DNA from: CAWKEY01 sp963848675
GTDB taxonomy: Bacteria; Pseudomonadota; Gammaproteobacteria; Methylococcales; Methylomonadaceae
Length of the DNA: 64,000 nucleotides
Assembly: GCA_963848675.1 (NCBI GenBank)
Contig: CAWKEY010000030.1
Span: forward strand, 62,001 to 126,000
Direction of reading: 5' to 3'
The number at the start of each line of letters is the position of its first letter. Position 1 is the stretch's first letter. Below the pieces are notes generated by a model. That model searched no databases. It was given only the letters and a program-made list of their open reading frames with translations, and was not told the DNA's origin. Made by a program: the position numbers and the translations under genes. Of this stretch, positions 9,502 to 18,138 are shown in pieces.

Positions 9502-9819
9502 TTATAACTGGCGGCTGTTAGCGACAGGATTAAGTTTCCGCGTATTGGCTATCGGCGGCTTTTTGTTGTGGCTTGTGGTTTTTCCTCTGTTGAAGAGTAT
9601 CCCTTGTTGCCGGAACCAAACACCTTGCGAGCGCAAGGGGTAAATTGGTGCCCGATTACGAGACGGCGTTTTCATTTGGCGATGCACGTAGGAGATGATA
9701 TTGTGCTCGGCGCTTTTCAAGTTATCGAGCCTGGAACGATAGCCGTTCGTCGATGCAAACGCTATCTTCAGGACTATTTAAGTCAACAAAGAGAATGCTA
9801 TGAGCAGTATGGAGAATGA
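9491..9819 (+). pseudogene. Remnant of lysophospholipid acyltransferase (ApeD-type)
   Basis: Two ends of one gene survive in different frames. The first (about 9500-9605) encodes NYNWRLLATGL...LLLWLVVFPLLK, the N-terminal membrane segment usual for this APE enzyme. The second (about 9640-9819) encodes RRRFHLAMHVGDDI...RRCKRYLQDYL, the C-terminal end, and overlaps the ACP start. The middle, with the HX4D active site, is missing. The gene is therefore an internal-deletion pseudogene. Family assignment rests on pattern recognition and position. Confidence 0.65.
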
Positions 9820-10066
9820 GGTAAAACAGCTGATTATTGAAACACTGAATTTGGAGGATATCGGCGTTGACGATATCGACAGTGAGGCAGCCCTGTTTAA
9901 TGAAGGATTGGGCCTGGATTCGATCGATGCATTGGAATTGGGGCTGGCAATCAGAAAAAAATATAACGTCAGGATTGATACGGAGAACGACAATGTGGTG
10001 CAAATATTTGCCTCGGTCTCGGCACTGGCTAATTTTATCGAATCTGTATTGATGAGGCCGGCATGA
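9800..10066 (+). CDS. Acyl carrier protein (ApeE-type)
   Basis: An 88-residue acidic ACP with the phosphopantetheine attachment motif GLDSIDALELG (Ser41). It would carry the growing aryl-polyene chain. Its start lies inside the end of the decayed acyltransferase (20-base overlap), and its stop (ATGA) overlaps the ATG of a former second ACP. A second start at 9809 is possible. The gene appears intact. Confidence 0.88.
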   Translation: MSSMENEVKQLIIETLNLEDIGVDDIDSEAALFNEGLGLDSIDALELGLAIRKKYNVRIDTENDNVVQIFASVSALANFIESVLMRPA

Positions 10067-10200
10067 CGAACGTAATGACATTGTGCAGATGAACATGCCA
10101 GAACTGGCTGAAATTGATGCGGACGAAGTCACAATGGAAGCAAGGTTTTAGCAAGACATTGATTTTGACAGCATCGATGCGCTTAGAAGCGATTCCTAAA
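10064..10200 (+). pseudogene. Remnant of second acyl carrier protein (ApeF-type)
   Basis: The ATG overlapping the stop of the first ACP opens a frame that stops after nine codons. From 10088 another frame reads MNMPELAEIDADEVTMEARF, stop, then QDIDFDSIDALRS. This is the N-terminal half of an ACP including the serine motif region (DFDSID), interrupted by a stop and cut off before the last helices. APE clusters normally carry two ACPs here, so this is read as a degraded second copy. Confidence 0.65.
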
Positions 10201-10214
10201 CCGATTAATGTCTG

Positions 10215-10766
10215 ATGTCCAGATTCGTTAACAGTACAATCAGTGGCTTGGCGCTGTTATACCCCTTGGCCGTGTATTTTGGCATCAATTATATTCAACC
10301 ATGGCTGATTGCCGTGATTTTGGCCTCGCTATTGCTCGCCCGTTTTCATAACGAGTCGGCACTCGATAAGCACAAACGGTTGATATTGATCATCGCCGTT
10401 TTGTATTGCAGTCTTGCTATTTGGAATAACGATCTGATTACATTACGTTTTTACCCTGTGCTGATTAATTTGAGCTTGATGATCATGTTTATCGCCAGTC
10501 TGTATTTTCCGCCCCCGGTGATTGAACGTTTGGCTCGTCTTCAGCATCCCGATCTTCTGCCTAAGGGCGTGACTTATACCCGTAAAGTTACAAAAATCTG
10601 GTCTGTCTTTTTTCTAATCAACGGACTAATTGCTGCGGCGACCGCGCTCTGGTGTAGTTTTGTCTGGTGGAGTTTGTACAACGGACTGATTGCTTATGTC
10701 CTGATGGGTTTGCTTATGGCGATTGAATACTGGGTGCGTGGCCGGACTCAGGACTCTGTCAGTTGA
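10215..10766 (+). CDS. COG4648-type membrane protein (ApeG-type)
   Basis: A 183-residue protein with about five to six hydrophobic segments. It matches the small membrane protein found between the ACPs and the ligase in aryl-polyene clusters. Exact function is not known; it may support acyl transfer at the inner membrane. Its stop overlaps the ligase start (TGATG at 10764-10768), so the two are probably translated together. Confidence 0.75.
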   Translation: MSRFVNSTISGLALLYPLAVYFGINYIQPWLIAVILASLLLARFHNESALDKHKRLILIIAVLYCSLAIWNNDLITLRFYPVLINLSLMIMFIASLYFPPPVIERLARLQHPDLLPKGVTYTRKVTKIWSVFFLINGLIAAATALWCSFVWWSLYNGLIAYVLMGLLMAIEYWVRGRTQDSVS

Positions 10767-12451
10767 TGATTTCGCTTTCCCTATGCGCGTTGCTTGAAAA
10801 CGATCAGCGTCCCGTCGCCGTGCATGTCGGACAGACGATGGATGGCTCGCGTTTTCATGCCGACGTTGCCGGGCACGCGGCAGCATTCAAGCAACAGTCG
10901 CAGCAGCGCTACGCCTTATACTACGACGCAGCTTACCCCTTTGCGGTGATTTTTTATGCCCTTTTGCATGCCGGCAAGCAGGTTTGGATCGCCGGTAACA
11001 ACCGGCCTGCAAATGCCGATAGGTTGGCCGAAGAAGGTTGCCGGTTGCTGGGAGATTGGCCGGGGCGCCAAATAGCGCCGGAAACACCGGCCGAAATGCC
11101 GCTAAAACTGAAGGCTCTGGATTTAGAAAAAGCACAGCTAATCATTTATACCTCCGGTTCCAGCGGCCAACCTAAAGCCATCGCCAAGACGCTGCTACAG
11201 TTACAACGCGAAGTGGAAGTATTGGAGCAACTATGGGGGAAGCTGTTGGGACAGGCGGCCGTAGTAGCAACGGTCAGTCATCAACATATCTATGGCCTGT
11301 TGTTCAGACTATTATGGCCGCTGGCTGCCGGTCGCTGTTTTTACAGTCGCCAGTTCCTTAGTCCCGAGGCCATGCTTAACGCTGTGGGGACAAGGCCAGC
11401 CTGCTGGATTGCTAGTCCGGCTCACTTAAAAAGGTTGGACGAACTCTCCCCATGGGACGATATTGCCCGCTTATCTGCGGTTTTCAGTTCCGGCGGCGCT
11501 TTGTCACTTGAGGTCGCCAGGCAATTTGAAGGCTGGAGCGGCCGGCGCATAGTGGAAATTTACGGCAGTTCCGAGACGGGCGGCATAGCTTGGAAAACTA
11601 GCGCCGCAGAATCCCCCTGGACGCCTTTTCCGGGCATCCGTTTGTCGGCAACCGGCGAGGAAGGCCTCTGCCTGCTTCATTCTCCTTTTTTATCTAACGA
11701 AACGCCGTATCCGCTTACTGACCGCATTCTGCTGCATGAACAAGGTGGATTCGCCTTGTTGGGCCGGCTAGATCGTATTGTTAAAGTGGAGGAAAAGCGT
11801 TTGTCTCTGGACCAACTGGAAAACAAGCTGTCTGAATCGTGCCATGTGGAGCAGGCGCACAGTTTGTTGTTAACCGATAGAAGGGATCTGGTAGCTGCAG
11901 TGATAGTATTAACGAAAAGCGGTAAAGTCCTATTGCAGCAGCAGGGGCGCACGGGTCTGATCAGGCAGCTCAAAAAGCAATTAATGCAGGAATTTGAAAC
12001 CGTAGTGCTGCCGCGCAAATGGTTATTCATGAATACATTGCCGCTAACCATCCAGGGTAAAATCGACAATTTGCTTTTGCAACGGCTTTTAACGCTGGAT
12101 TCGGCCATATTTCCCCGGCTGCTTGATTGTCATTTGGGGGGAAACAAAGTAACTCTGGAATTTCGCATTCAACCGGAACTGGTTTATTTTCAAGGTCATT
12201 TTCCGGGGCAACCCATTTTGCCCGGGGTAGCGCAACTGGCTTGGGCGGAGCGCTACGGTAAAATTCTTTTTGCAATCGAGCAGCCGTTTTTAACTATGGA
12301 AGCGATTAAATTCAAAAAATTCATCCAGCCGAAGGCATTAATTACGATGACATTAGAGTGGAACGCCGCCAACGGCAAACTGTATTTCGAGCTACGTTCG
12401 TCCACCGAGTCGCATAGCTCCGGGCGCATGGTCTATGGTGCGCGGCTATGA
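10766..12451 (+). CDS. Acyl-activating ligase fused to 3-hydroxyacyl-ACP dehydratase (ApeH-ApeI type)
   Basis: A 561-residue fusion. The first ~440 residues are an AMP-forming ligase with YTSGSSGQPK (phosphate loop), EIYGSSETGG and a C-terminal lysine in IQGKIDN. It should activate the aromatic starter acid and load it on ACP. The last ~110 residues form a hot-dog dehydratase with GHFPGQPILPGV holding the catalytic His. Start chosen at the ATG at 10766, overlapping the previous stop; a TTG three bases earlier is also in frame. No frame damage seen. Confidence 0.85.
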   Translation: MISLSLCALLENDQRPVAVHVGQTMDGSRFHADVAGHAAAFKQQSQQRYALYYDAAYPFAVIFYALLHAGKQVWIAGNNRPANADRLAEEGCRLLGDWPGRQIAPETPAEMPLKLKALDLEKAQLIIYTSGSSGQPKAIAKTLLQLQREVEVLEQLWGKLLGQAAVVATVSHQHIYGLLFRLLWPLAAGRCFYSRQFLSPEAMLNAVGTRPACWIASPAHLKRLDELSPWDDIARLSAVFSSGGALSLEVARQFEGWSGRRIVEIYGSSETGGIAWKTSAAESPWTPFPGIRLSATGEEGLCLLHSPFLSNETPYPLTDRILLHEQGGFALLGRLDRIVKVEEKRLSLDQLENKLSESCHVEQAHSLLLTDRRDLVAAVIVLTKSGKVLLQQQGRTGLIRQLKKQLMQEFETVVLPRKWLFMNTLPLTIQGKIDNLLLQRLLTLDSAIFPRLLDCHLGGNKVTLEFRIQPELVYFQGHFPGQPILPGVAQLAWAERYGKILFAIEQPFLTMEAIKFKKFIQPKALITMTLEWNAANGKLYFELRSSTESHSSGRMVYGARL

Positions 12452-12490
12452 AAACTGGCGTCGGCATGTGCGGATTTCATTGCTAATCCA

Positions 12491-12715
12491 TTGGCTGCGC
12501 TGCTCAAATCCCCGGTCTATAAGTGGCTTTATTTGATGCGGAACTGCAAGCAATTGATTTATTTTGAACACTTCAGCGGCGGACTGTCGTTTCCGGGAAA
12601 ACGGCGTGACCCGATCATACAGCCTTGCACACAGGATTTTGCCGAAAGACTGCAAAAATATTGCAGCTGGAAGCGGTTCAATTTTTACAAATCTTGGCAG
12701 GATGGCAATGAGTAA
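12491..12715 (+). pseudogene. 3' remnant of GT/acyltransferase gene (ApeJ-type)
   Basis: This frame ends in FSGGLSFPGKRRD...QDFAERLQKYC...RFNFYKSWQ, matching the C-terminal tail of aryl-polyene acyltransferases (compare LEYYC...NWFNFYDFW in the intact gene at 6604-7500). The rest of the ~550-codon gene is absent. Its stop overlaps the ATG of the ammonia lyase, which explains why this end survived. A start-like ATGA also overlaps the stop of the preceding ligase-dehydratase gene, at 12448. Confidence 0.65.
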
Positions 12716-14237
12716 GCAGACGGTGATTGTCGATGGTCAGTTTCTGACGATCGAAGACATTTGCGCGATCGCCGAGCGATCGCGCCGGCTCGATTTAAGC
12801 GATGCTCCGGACTTTATAGCCCGGATCAACAAAGGCGCAGAATTCATCGAAACATTGCTGCGGGAGGAAGGTTTTGTTTATGGCGTCACCACTGGTTACG
12901 GCGATTCCTGCAATGTTTCGATTCCGCTGGAACTGGTTAACGAACTGCCCCGGCAGCTCTATACGTTTCACGGTTGCGGTCTGGGCAATCATTTCGATGC
13001 GCAGCAAACCCGCGCGATATTGGCAGTGCGTCTGAACAGCCTGGCGAAGGGTTTTTCAGGTGTGCGCTATCGCTTGCTGCAACAGATTACCGAACTGTTG
13101 AAACACGACGTGCTGCCGTTGATTCCGCAGGAAGGTTCGGTTGGCGCCAGCGGCGATCTGACGCCTTTATCTTATCTGGCGGCGGTGCTGGCCGGTGAGC
13201 GGGAAGTGCTCTATCAGAGCGAAAAGCAAGATGCCTCGGTTGTTTTGGCAAATTTGAATATTAGTCCGCTGACATTGAAACCCAAGGAAGGCTTGGCGAT
13301 TATGAACGGCACGGCGGTAATGACGGCGGTGGCATGCCTGGCTTTTCAGCGTGCTGCATATCTGTCGCAGCTATGCACACGCATCAGCAGTTTGGCCTCG
13401 GTTGCGCTGAACGGCAATGTCTATCACTTTGATCAAAAACTGTTTTCGGTCAAGCCGCACGCCGGACAAATCAAGGCCGCGGCGCGTATCCGCGGCGATC
13501 TGGATGTCAAAGAACGGACGCCGCGTAACGACACACGTCTGCAGGACCGCTATTCGTTACGCTGCGCCCCGCATATAATCGGCGTGCTGGAGGACGCGCT
13601 GCCATGGCTGCGGCAGTTTATCGAAAACGAACTTAACAGTGCCAACGACAATCCGATCATCGACGCCGAAGGTGAGCATGTGCTGCACGGCGGACATTTC
13701 TACGGCGGCCATATCGCCTTTGCGATGGACTGCCTGAAAACGGCGATAGCCAATCTGGCCGATTTGATGGACCGGCAAATGGCGCAGCTGATGGACCCCA
13801 AATTCAATCAGGGCTTGCCGGCCAATCTGTCCGGTGCGAAAGCCGATCAGGCAATGCTCAATCACGGCTTCAAGGCGCTTCAGATTGCCGTGTCGGCCTG
13901 GACCGCCGAAGCGTTGAAATTGACGATGCCGGCCAGCGTTTTTTCACGCTCGACCGAATGCCACAATCAGGACAAAGTCAGCATGGGCACGATTGCCGCG
14001 AGAGACTGCGTGCGCATCATCGAGTTGACCGAGCAAGTGGCGGCAGCAGTGCTGATAGGCGCCGTGCAGGGTGTAGAGTTGAGAGGCTACGGGCCGGGAT
14101 TAAGCACAGGTCTCAGTAAAACGATGGAGCAAGTCAGGGCGAAAGTCCCATTTCTCGAGACCGACAGGGCGCTGGAGCGGGAATTGCGCCTGTGTCTGCA
14201 ATTGATCCGCGACCGGCATTGGGTTCTTTATGAGTAA
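12708..14237 (+). CDS. Aromatic amino acid ammonia lyase (HAL/PAL/TAL family)
   Basis: A 509-residue MIO-dependent lyase. The Ala-Ser-Gly that cyclises to the MIO cofactor is in GSVGASGDLTP (residues 147-149). YGVTTGYG carries the catalytic tyrosine, and NSANDNP and the FSRSTECHNQDKVS block are present. The substrate switch position reads Phe87-His88 (YTFHGCG), not Ser-His (HAL), His-Leu (TAL) or Phe-Leu (PAL), so substrate is uncertain. In APE/flexirubin clusters it would give a coumarate- or cinnamate-type starter. The frame extends to 12564, but AGGA plus ATG at 12708 is the likely start. Confidence 0.88.
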   Translation: MSKQTVIVDGQFLTIEDICAIAERSRRLDLSDAPDFIARINKGAEFIETLLREEGFVYGVTTGYGDSCNVSIPLELVNELPRQLYTFHGCGLGNHFDAQQTRAILAVRLNSLAKGFSGVRYRLLQQITELLKHDVLPLIPQEGSVGASGDLTPLSYLAAVLAGEREVLYQSEKQDASVVLANLNISPLTLKPKEGLAIMNGTAVMTAVACLAFQRAAYLSQLCTRISSLASVALNGNVYHFDQKLFSVKPHAGQIKAAARIRGDLDVKERTPRNDTRLQDRYSLRCAPHIIGVLEDALPWLRQFIENELNSANDNPIIDAEGEHVLHGGHFYGGHIAFAMDCLKTAIANLADLMDRQMAQLMDPKFNQGLPANLSGAKADQAMLNHGFKALQIAVSAWTAEALKLTMPASVFSRSTECHNQDKVSMGTIAARDCVRIIELTEQVAAAVLIGAVQGVELRGYGPGLSTGLSKTMEQVRAKVPFLETDRALERELRLCLQLIRDRHWVLYE

Positions 14238-14373
14238 GGAAGCCGTCTCCTGCGAAGTTGAAACCGAGGCGCCGTTTTTCGATGTCGATCCGTTGAAGGA
14301 TGAATGCAAACGGCCGGAAAATCTGGATGGACCTACAGGAGCAATGAATGCAAGCACTAAAAGCCGGCCTTAG
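14230..14373 (+). pseudogene. 5' remnant of acyl-CoA/ACP thioesterase (ApeK-type)
   Basis: An ATG overlapping the end of the lyase opens a frame starting MSKEAVSCEVETEAPFFDVD. The F-x-D-V-D-P pattern is the N-terminal strand and catalytic Asp region of 4-hydroxybenzoyl-CoA-type thioesterases, the family found at this place in APE clusters. After about 22 codons the similarity ends and the frame runs into the next gene. The body of the enzyme is deleted. Confidence 0.55.
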
Positions 14374-14986
14374 ATTCGCGTTAATGTTGCCGGCATTATT
14401 TTTTCCGGATGCCAGCCGCAGCGAGGACTCGCTGCATGGGTTGATGCAAAGTATGCAATCGGATACCGCGGTCAGAATCGCTTACCAGGAAACCCGCACG
14501 TTGGAACTGCTCGATCAACCCTGGCATGGCAGCGGTTATATGTATTCAGTGCCGCCCGATTTGATGATCAAGGAGCAATTGCAGCCGGAGCGCATTTTGA
14601 TGGGCGTCAAGGGTGACCTGACGTATTATTTCGACCCGGTTAATAAGGTGCGCCGTCAAGGTGAAATGGATATGAGCAGTCCGTTGAGTCTGAATCTTGC
14701 CGTTTTCAAGGCCTTGGTCAATGCCGACGAGGTCCTGCTGTACAGGCTATATCGAGTCGACTTTTCCGCTCAAAAGCAAGGCTGGGTTATGACGCTGAAA
14801 CCCAAACAGAGCAGTGAGTCCGGCTTCAGTATCGTAATTTCCGGCCCGTCCGGGCAACAGGCCGACCGCATCGAAGTCACTCAGCCTGACGGCGATTTCA
14901 GCGCATTTTCGTTGCGCAGGGATGCTGCAGGTAAGCCTATCGAAGCCGAAGTGCATCGCCTGTACAATGAATTGCTGGGTAAATAA
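14348..14986 (+). CDS. LolA-like outer-membrane lipoprotein carrier (ApeL-type)
   Basis: A 212-residue protein with an N-terminal signal peptide (hydrophobic stretch ending near SRSEDS) and a LolA-like fold pattern. It has a GSGYMYSVPPDLMIKEQL block and DLTYYFDPVNKVRRQGEMD. In APE clusters this periplasmic carrier is thought to move the lipid-linked polyene across the periplasm. An AGGAG site lies 5 bases before the ATG. It overlaps the exporter gene by 20 bases. Confidence 0.8.
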   Translation: MQALKAGLRFALMLPALFFPDASRSEDSLHGLMQSMQSDTAVRIAYQETRTLELLDQPWHGSGYMYSVPPDLMIKEQLQPERILMGVKGDLTYYFDPVNKVRRQGEMDMSSPLSLNLAVFKALVNADEVLLYRLYRVDFSAQKQGWVMTLKPKQSSESGFSIVISGPSGQQADRIEVTQPDGDFSAFSLRRDAAGKPIEAEVHRLYNELLGK

Positions 14987-17282
14987 GGCGCCAGGCCTGC
15001 GCAAAATCCTGTTTTATCTGTTGCCGCCGGTACTGGCGATAATCGTGGCGCTGTCGGTCGAATTCAAAACCGATCTTTCCGCCTTCATCATTGCTGGCGA
15101 CAACGCCGAGGAGCTTTTGCTCGCCAGCGAAATGCAATCCGGCGCATTATCGCGGCGCTATCTTATTTCGGTCGGTTCGAGCACGGGCACACCGGTGACC
15201 GGCGCCTTCATGCAGGCATTGCAAGACCGATTAAAAACCGTTGACGGCGTGGTTGAAGTCTGGTCGCCCGAACAACACAACCAAAGCATGCAAGCCACGC
15301 AAACGCTATACCGCGACTATGGCAGCGCGCTGTACAGTCTTACTCCCGAGCAGGCGCTAGCGGAGATTTTTACGCCTCAAGGCTTGACTCAGCGCGCCGA
15401 GTTTCTGAAACAAGCATTGTTGTCTGCGCAAGGCGAGACGGTCAAAAGCATCGCCTTACACGATCCCCTGTTATTGACGCTGACCGGCTTTCGAGCCGTC
15501 GGTGCGCAAATGCAACAGACGGCACACACCGATACGCAATACCGGAATCTGATTCTTGAAACCGCGATGGCCGGGCTGGACGCGCCGCAACAAAGCCGAA
15601 TCCAGCTGGAAATCAATTCGGCCTTCAAGGCACTCATGCAGGGCAGCTCGGAATCATGGCAACTGGAAATGACCGGCGTGCCGGTATTCGCGGCCGCGAC
15701 GCAACAGCTGATTCAGGGCGATATTACCCAAGTCAGCATACTTTCGTCGATCGGGCTGATGGCCCTGTTTCTATTGCTGTTCGGGTCATTCGGCGCCTTG
15801 GTGCAAGTGTTCACTTTATTGATCATCGTTATCTTGAGCGCAATACTGACCACTGCCTGGGTTTTTGGCTATGTGCATGGCATGACGGTCGCTATCGGCT
15901 CCACCTTGATCGGTATCTGCATCGACTACCCGATACACGCCGTGGCGCATGCGCAAACGGTTCGGGATGAGGACAAAACCGCCGCAATTGTTAAGATCTG
16001 GCCCAGTATGTTGCTGGGCGGCGTGACGACACTGGTCGGTTATGCGGCCTTGGGCGCGTCCGGTTATCCTGGCTTTCAACAAATCGCGGTGTACGCCGGT
16101 GCCGGCATTGTCGTCGCATTGCTGCTAACCCGCTTCCTATTGCCGGGCTTGATTACGGGCGGTTCTTGCAGGCAGCTGAAGGTGCCGCTAGTCCTGCTAT
16201 GGGCAACGTTCTGCGCACGTTTCCGGCCCTGGCTTTTGGCCGTGTTGTTGGCGCTGTTGGGCGCATCGCTATTCGGCTTGCAGTCGTTGCGCTGGCTCGA
16301 GGATATGCAGGACTTGACGCCGGAGCTGGATTATCTAAAGGAAAACGACAAACGGATACGGTCACGAATGGTCAGTATCGAGCCGGGGCGTTTCGTGCTG
16401 ATTACAGGAAAAGACCTTGAAGCCGCTCTGCAAAAAACCGAGCAGATTTATCCTGTGCTGGAGCGCTTAAAACGGCAGGGCGACTTGGCCGACTATTTCG
16501 GTCTGTATCCCTGGCTGCTATCGGCGCAGCAACAACTGCGCAATCAGGAACTGTTGCAAGACTATTTGACCGGCGAAAACCGGCAGCTTTGGCAAGAGGC
16601 CCTGCGGCAACAAGGCTTGTCGGTCAAACGCCTGGGGCATCTTGACTATCCAAAACAGGAGCCGCTGACGCTGGCGCAGGTGTTTGCCACGCCGGTCAAA
16701 AGGCTGATCGACAGCCGGATAATCAGAACGGAGCAGCAAACCGTCGTGATGATCTGGCTGGCCGAGCATGAACCCGAGGCGCTGCGGGCGGCTTTCGACA
16801 AGAACGAGGATGTTCGCTATTTCAGCCAGCGCGATTTACTCAATGACATGACCCGGGGCTATACCGACAGAGCCCGGACTTTGCTGGCGGTCGGTCTGGT
16901 CGTTATTGTGCTGCTATTGTTCGGCCGCTACAAAAACCTGGTGAAAACGCTGCAAACGCTGCTGCCAGCGGTATTGGCCGCGCTATTAATTTTAGGCATA
17001 TGGTCGTTGGGCAGCGCGGCGGTCAGTTTTCTGCATTTGGTCGGCTTTCTGCTGGTCGTTGCGATTTGCGCTGATTACGGTATTTTTTACCAGGAAAATC
17101 GCGGCGGCGACATCAATCTGACCTATCAAGCCATGGCCGCCTCGATGTTGACCAGCGCGCTGGCTTTCGGCTGTTTATGCATAGCCGATAGCACGGCGTT
17201 GAGAATTCTAGGCGGAGTCGTCGTGGCCGGCGTATTGCTGGGATTTTTGTTTTGTCCGCTGATTATCAAACATGAACATTAA
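14967..17282 (+). CDS. MMPL/RND-family exporter (ApeM-type)
   Basis: A 771-residue inner-membrane transporter. It has an N-terminal membrane helix, a large periplasmic loop, five to six helices with the GSTLIGICIDYPIHAVAHA segment, a second loop and a second helix block with FLLVVAICADYGIF. This is the MMPL pattern and it should export the finished polyene lipid. The frame is open from 14922, but the ATG at 14967, overlapping the previous gene, precedes the membrane helix properly. The gene seems complete. Confidence 0.85.
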   Translation: MNCWVNKAPGLRKILFYLLPPVLAIIVALSVEFKTDLSAFIIAGDNAEELLLASEMQSGALSRRYLISVGSSTGTPVTGAFMQALQDRLKTVDGVVEVWSPEQHNQSMQATQTLYRDYGSALYSLTPEQALAEIFTPQGLTQRAEFLKQALLSAQGETVKSIALHDPLLLTLTGFRAVGAQMQQTAHTDTQYRNLILETAMAGLDAPQQSRIQLEINSAFKALMQGSSESWQLEMTGVPVFAAATQQLIQGDITQVSILSSIGLMALFLLLFGSFGALVQVFTLLIIVILSAILTTAWVFGYVHGMTVAIGSTLIGICIDYPIHAVAHAQTVRDEDKTAAIVKIWPSMLLGGVTTLVGYAALGASGYPGFQQIAVYAGAGIVVALLLTRFLLPGLITGGSCRQLKVPLVLLWATFCARFRPWLLAVLLALLGASLFGLQSLRWLEDMQDLTPELDYLKENDKRIRSRMVSIEPGRFVLITGKDLEAALQKTEQIYPVLERLKRQGDLADYFGLYPWLLSAQQQLRNQELLQDYLTGENRQLWQEALRQQGLSVKRLGHLDYPKQEPLTLAQVFATPVKRLIDSRIIRTEQQTVVMIWLAEHEPEALRAAFDKNEDVRYFSQRDLLNDMTRGYTDRARTLLAVGLVVIVLLLFGRYKNLVKTLQTLLPAVLAALLILGIWSLGSAAVSFLHLVGFLLVVAICADYGIFYQENRGGDINLTYQAMAASMLTSALAFGCLCIADSTALRILGGVVVAGVLLGFLFCPLIIKHEH

Positions 17283-17401
17283 TGACTTGCGAAGTTTATG
17301 AAAGTCATTGCCCAATCATCCGACGTACCGGTAATCGGCTTCAGGGCGGACAGCCGCCTGGTGGTGTAGCGCGGCCATATCTGTTACTACAACCGTTCCA
17401 A
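17283..17401. other. Junction between convergent APE arms; possible trace of second ketosynthase
   Basis: This short gap separates the exporter from the minus-strand ketoreductase. Read on the minus strand just after the ketoreductase stop it gives TVVVTDMAALH, similar to the VVVTGMAAL start of APE ketosynthases (ApeR-type), followed by a stop. It may be the last trace of a deleted gene. The match is short. Confidence 0.3.
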
Positions 17402-18127
17402 TCAACACAAGCCTCCGTTCACGGAAATGACTTGACGGGTAATGTAGGCTGCGTCCTCCGACATTAAAAACGCAACCGTTGCCGCAACCTCTTTTGCAGT
17501 GCCTATGCGTCTTAGCGGGATCATTTTTTTAATTTCGGCCAAGTCCAGTCCCTGAAGCATTTCGGTATCGATCAGCCCCGGCGCAATACAATTGACGGTG
17601 ATATTGCGTTTGGCCAACTCCAGCGCCAGCGCCTTGGACGCCCCGATAATGCCGGCTTTTGCGGCGCTGTAGTTGACCTGACCTCGATTACCGATGAGTC
17701 CGGACACGGAGGACAGCGTAACGATACGGCCCGGTTTGCGGCGCCTGATCATCGGCATGATCAGTGGATTCAACACATTATAAAAGCCGTCAAGATTGGT
17801 ATGCACGACCCTATCCCATTCTTCGCCGCTTAGGGCAGGAAAAGCATTATCGGCGGTTATACCGGCATTACAGACCACGCCGTAATAGGCGCCATGGTGT
17901 TCAATATCTTGACTTAGCCGCTCGGCGCATTGTTGCCGGTTGGACAAATCGAATTGTAAGACTCTGGATGCGCGGCTCATTTCGCGAATATCGGCAGCCA
18001 CCTGTTCGGCCTCAGCCAGCCTATTGCGGCAATGCACCACTACGTCAAACCCGTTTCGCCCCAAATACAAGGCAATGGCTTTGCCGATGCCGCGGCTGGA
18101 GCCTGTCACTAAAACTGTTTCGCTCAT
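17402..18127 (-). CDS. 3-oxoacyl-ACP reductase (FabG-like, ApeQ-type)
   Basis: A 241-residue short-chain dehydrogenase. The cofactor motif TGSSRGIGKA is at the N-terminus, NAGI in the middle, and the active-site Ser with Tyr-x3-Lys in VNYSAAKAG. The C-terminus YITRQVISVNGGL is typical of FabG. It would reduce the beta-keto group in each polyene elongation cycle. It is the third gene of the minus-strand arm, after ketosynthase and dehydratase. Confidence 0.88.
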   Translation of the reverse strand: MSETVLVTGSSRGIGKAIALYLGRNGFDVVVHCRNRLAEAEQVAADIREMSRASRVLQFDLSNRQQCAERLSQDIEHHGAYYGVVCNAGITADNAFPALSGEEWDRVVHTNLDGFYNVLNPLIMPMIRRRKPGRIVTLSSVSGLIGNRGQVNYSAAKAGIIGASKALALELAKRNITVNCIAPGLIDTEMLQGLDLAEIKKMIPLRRIGTAKEVAATVAFLMSEDAAYITRQVISVNGGLC

Positions 18128-18138
18128 CGTTTTGTTCT

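Noticed and set aside
12564..12707. 48-residue N-terminal extension of the ammonia lyase
   Set aside because: It overlaps the acyltransferase remnant in another frame and is not lyase-like; the ATG at 12708 has a ribosome site.
14922..14966. Upstream extension of the MMPL exporter
   Set aside because: It lies in the LolA-like gene in another frame and would place polar residues before the membrane helix.
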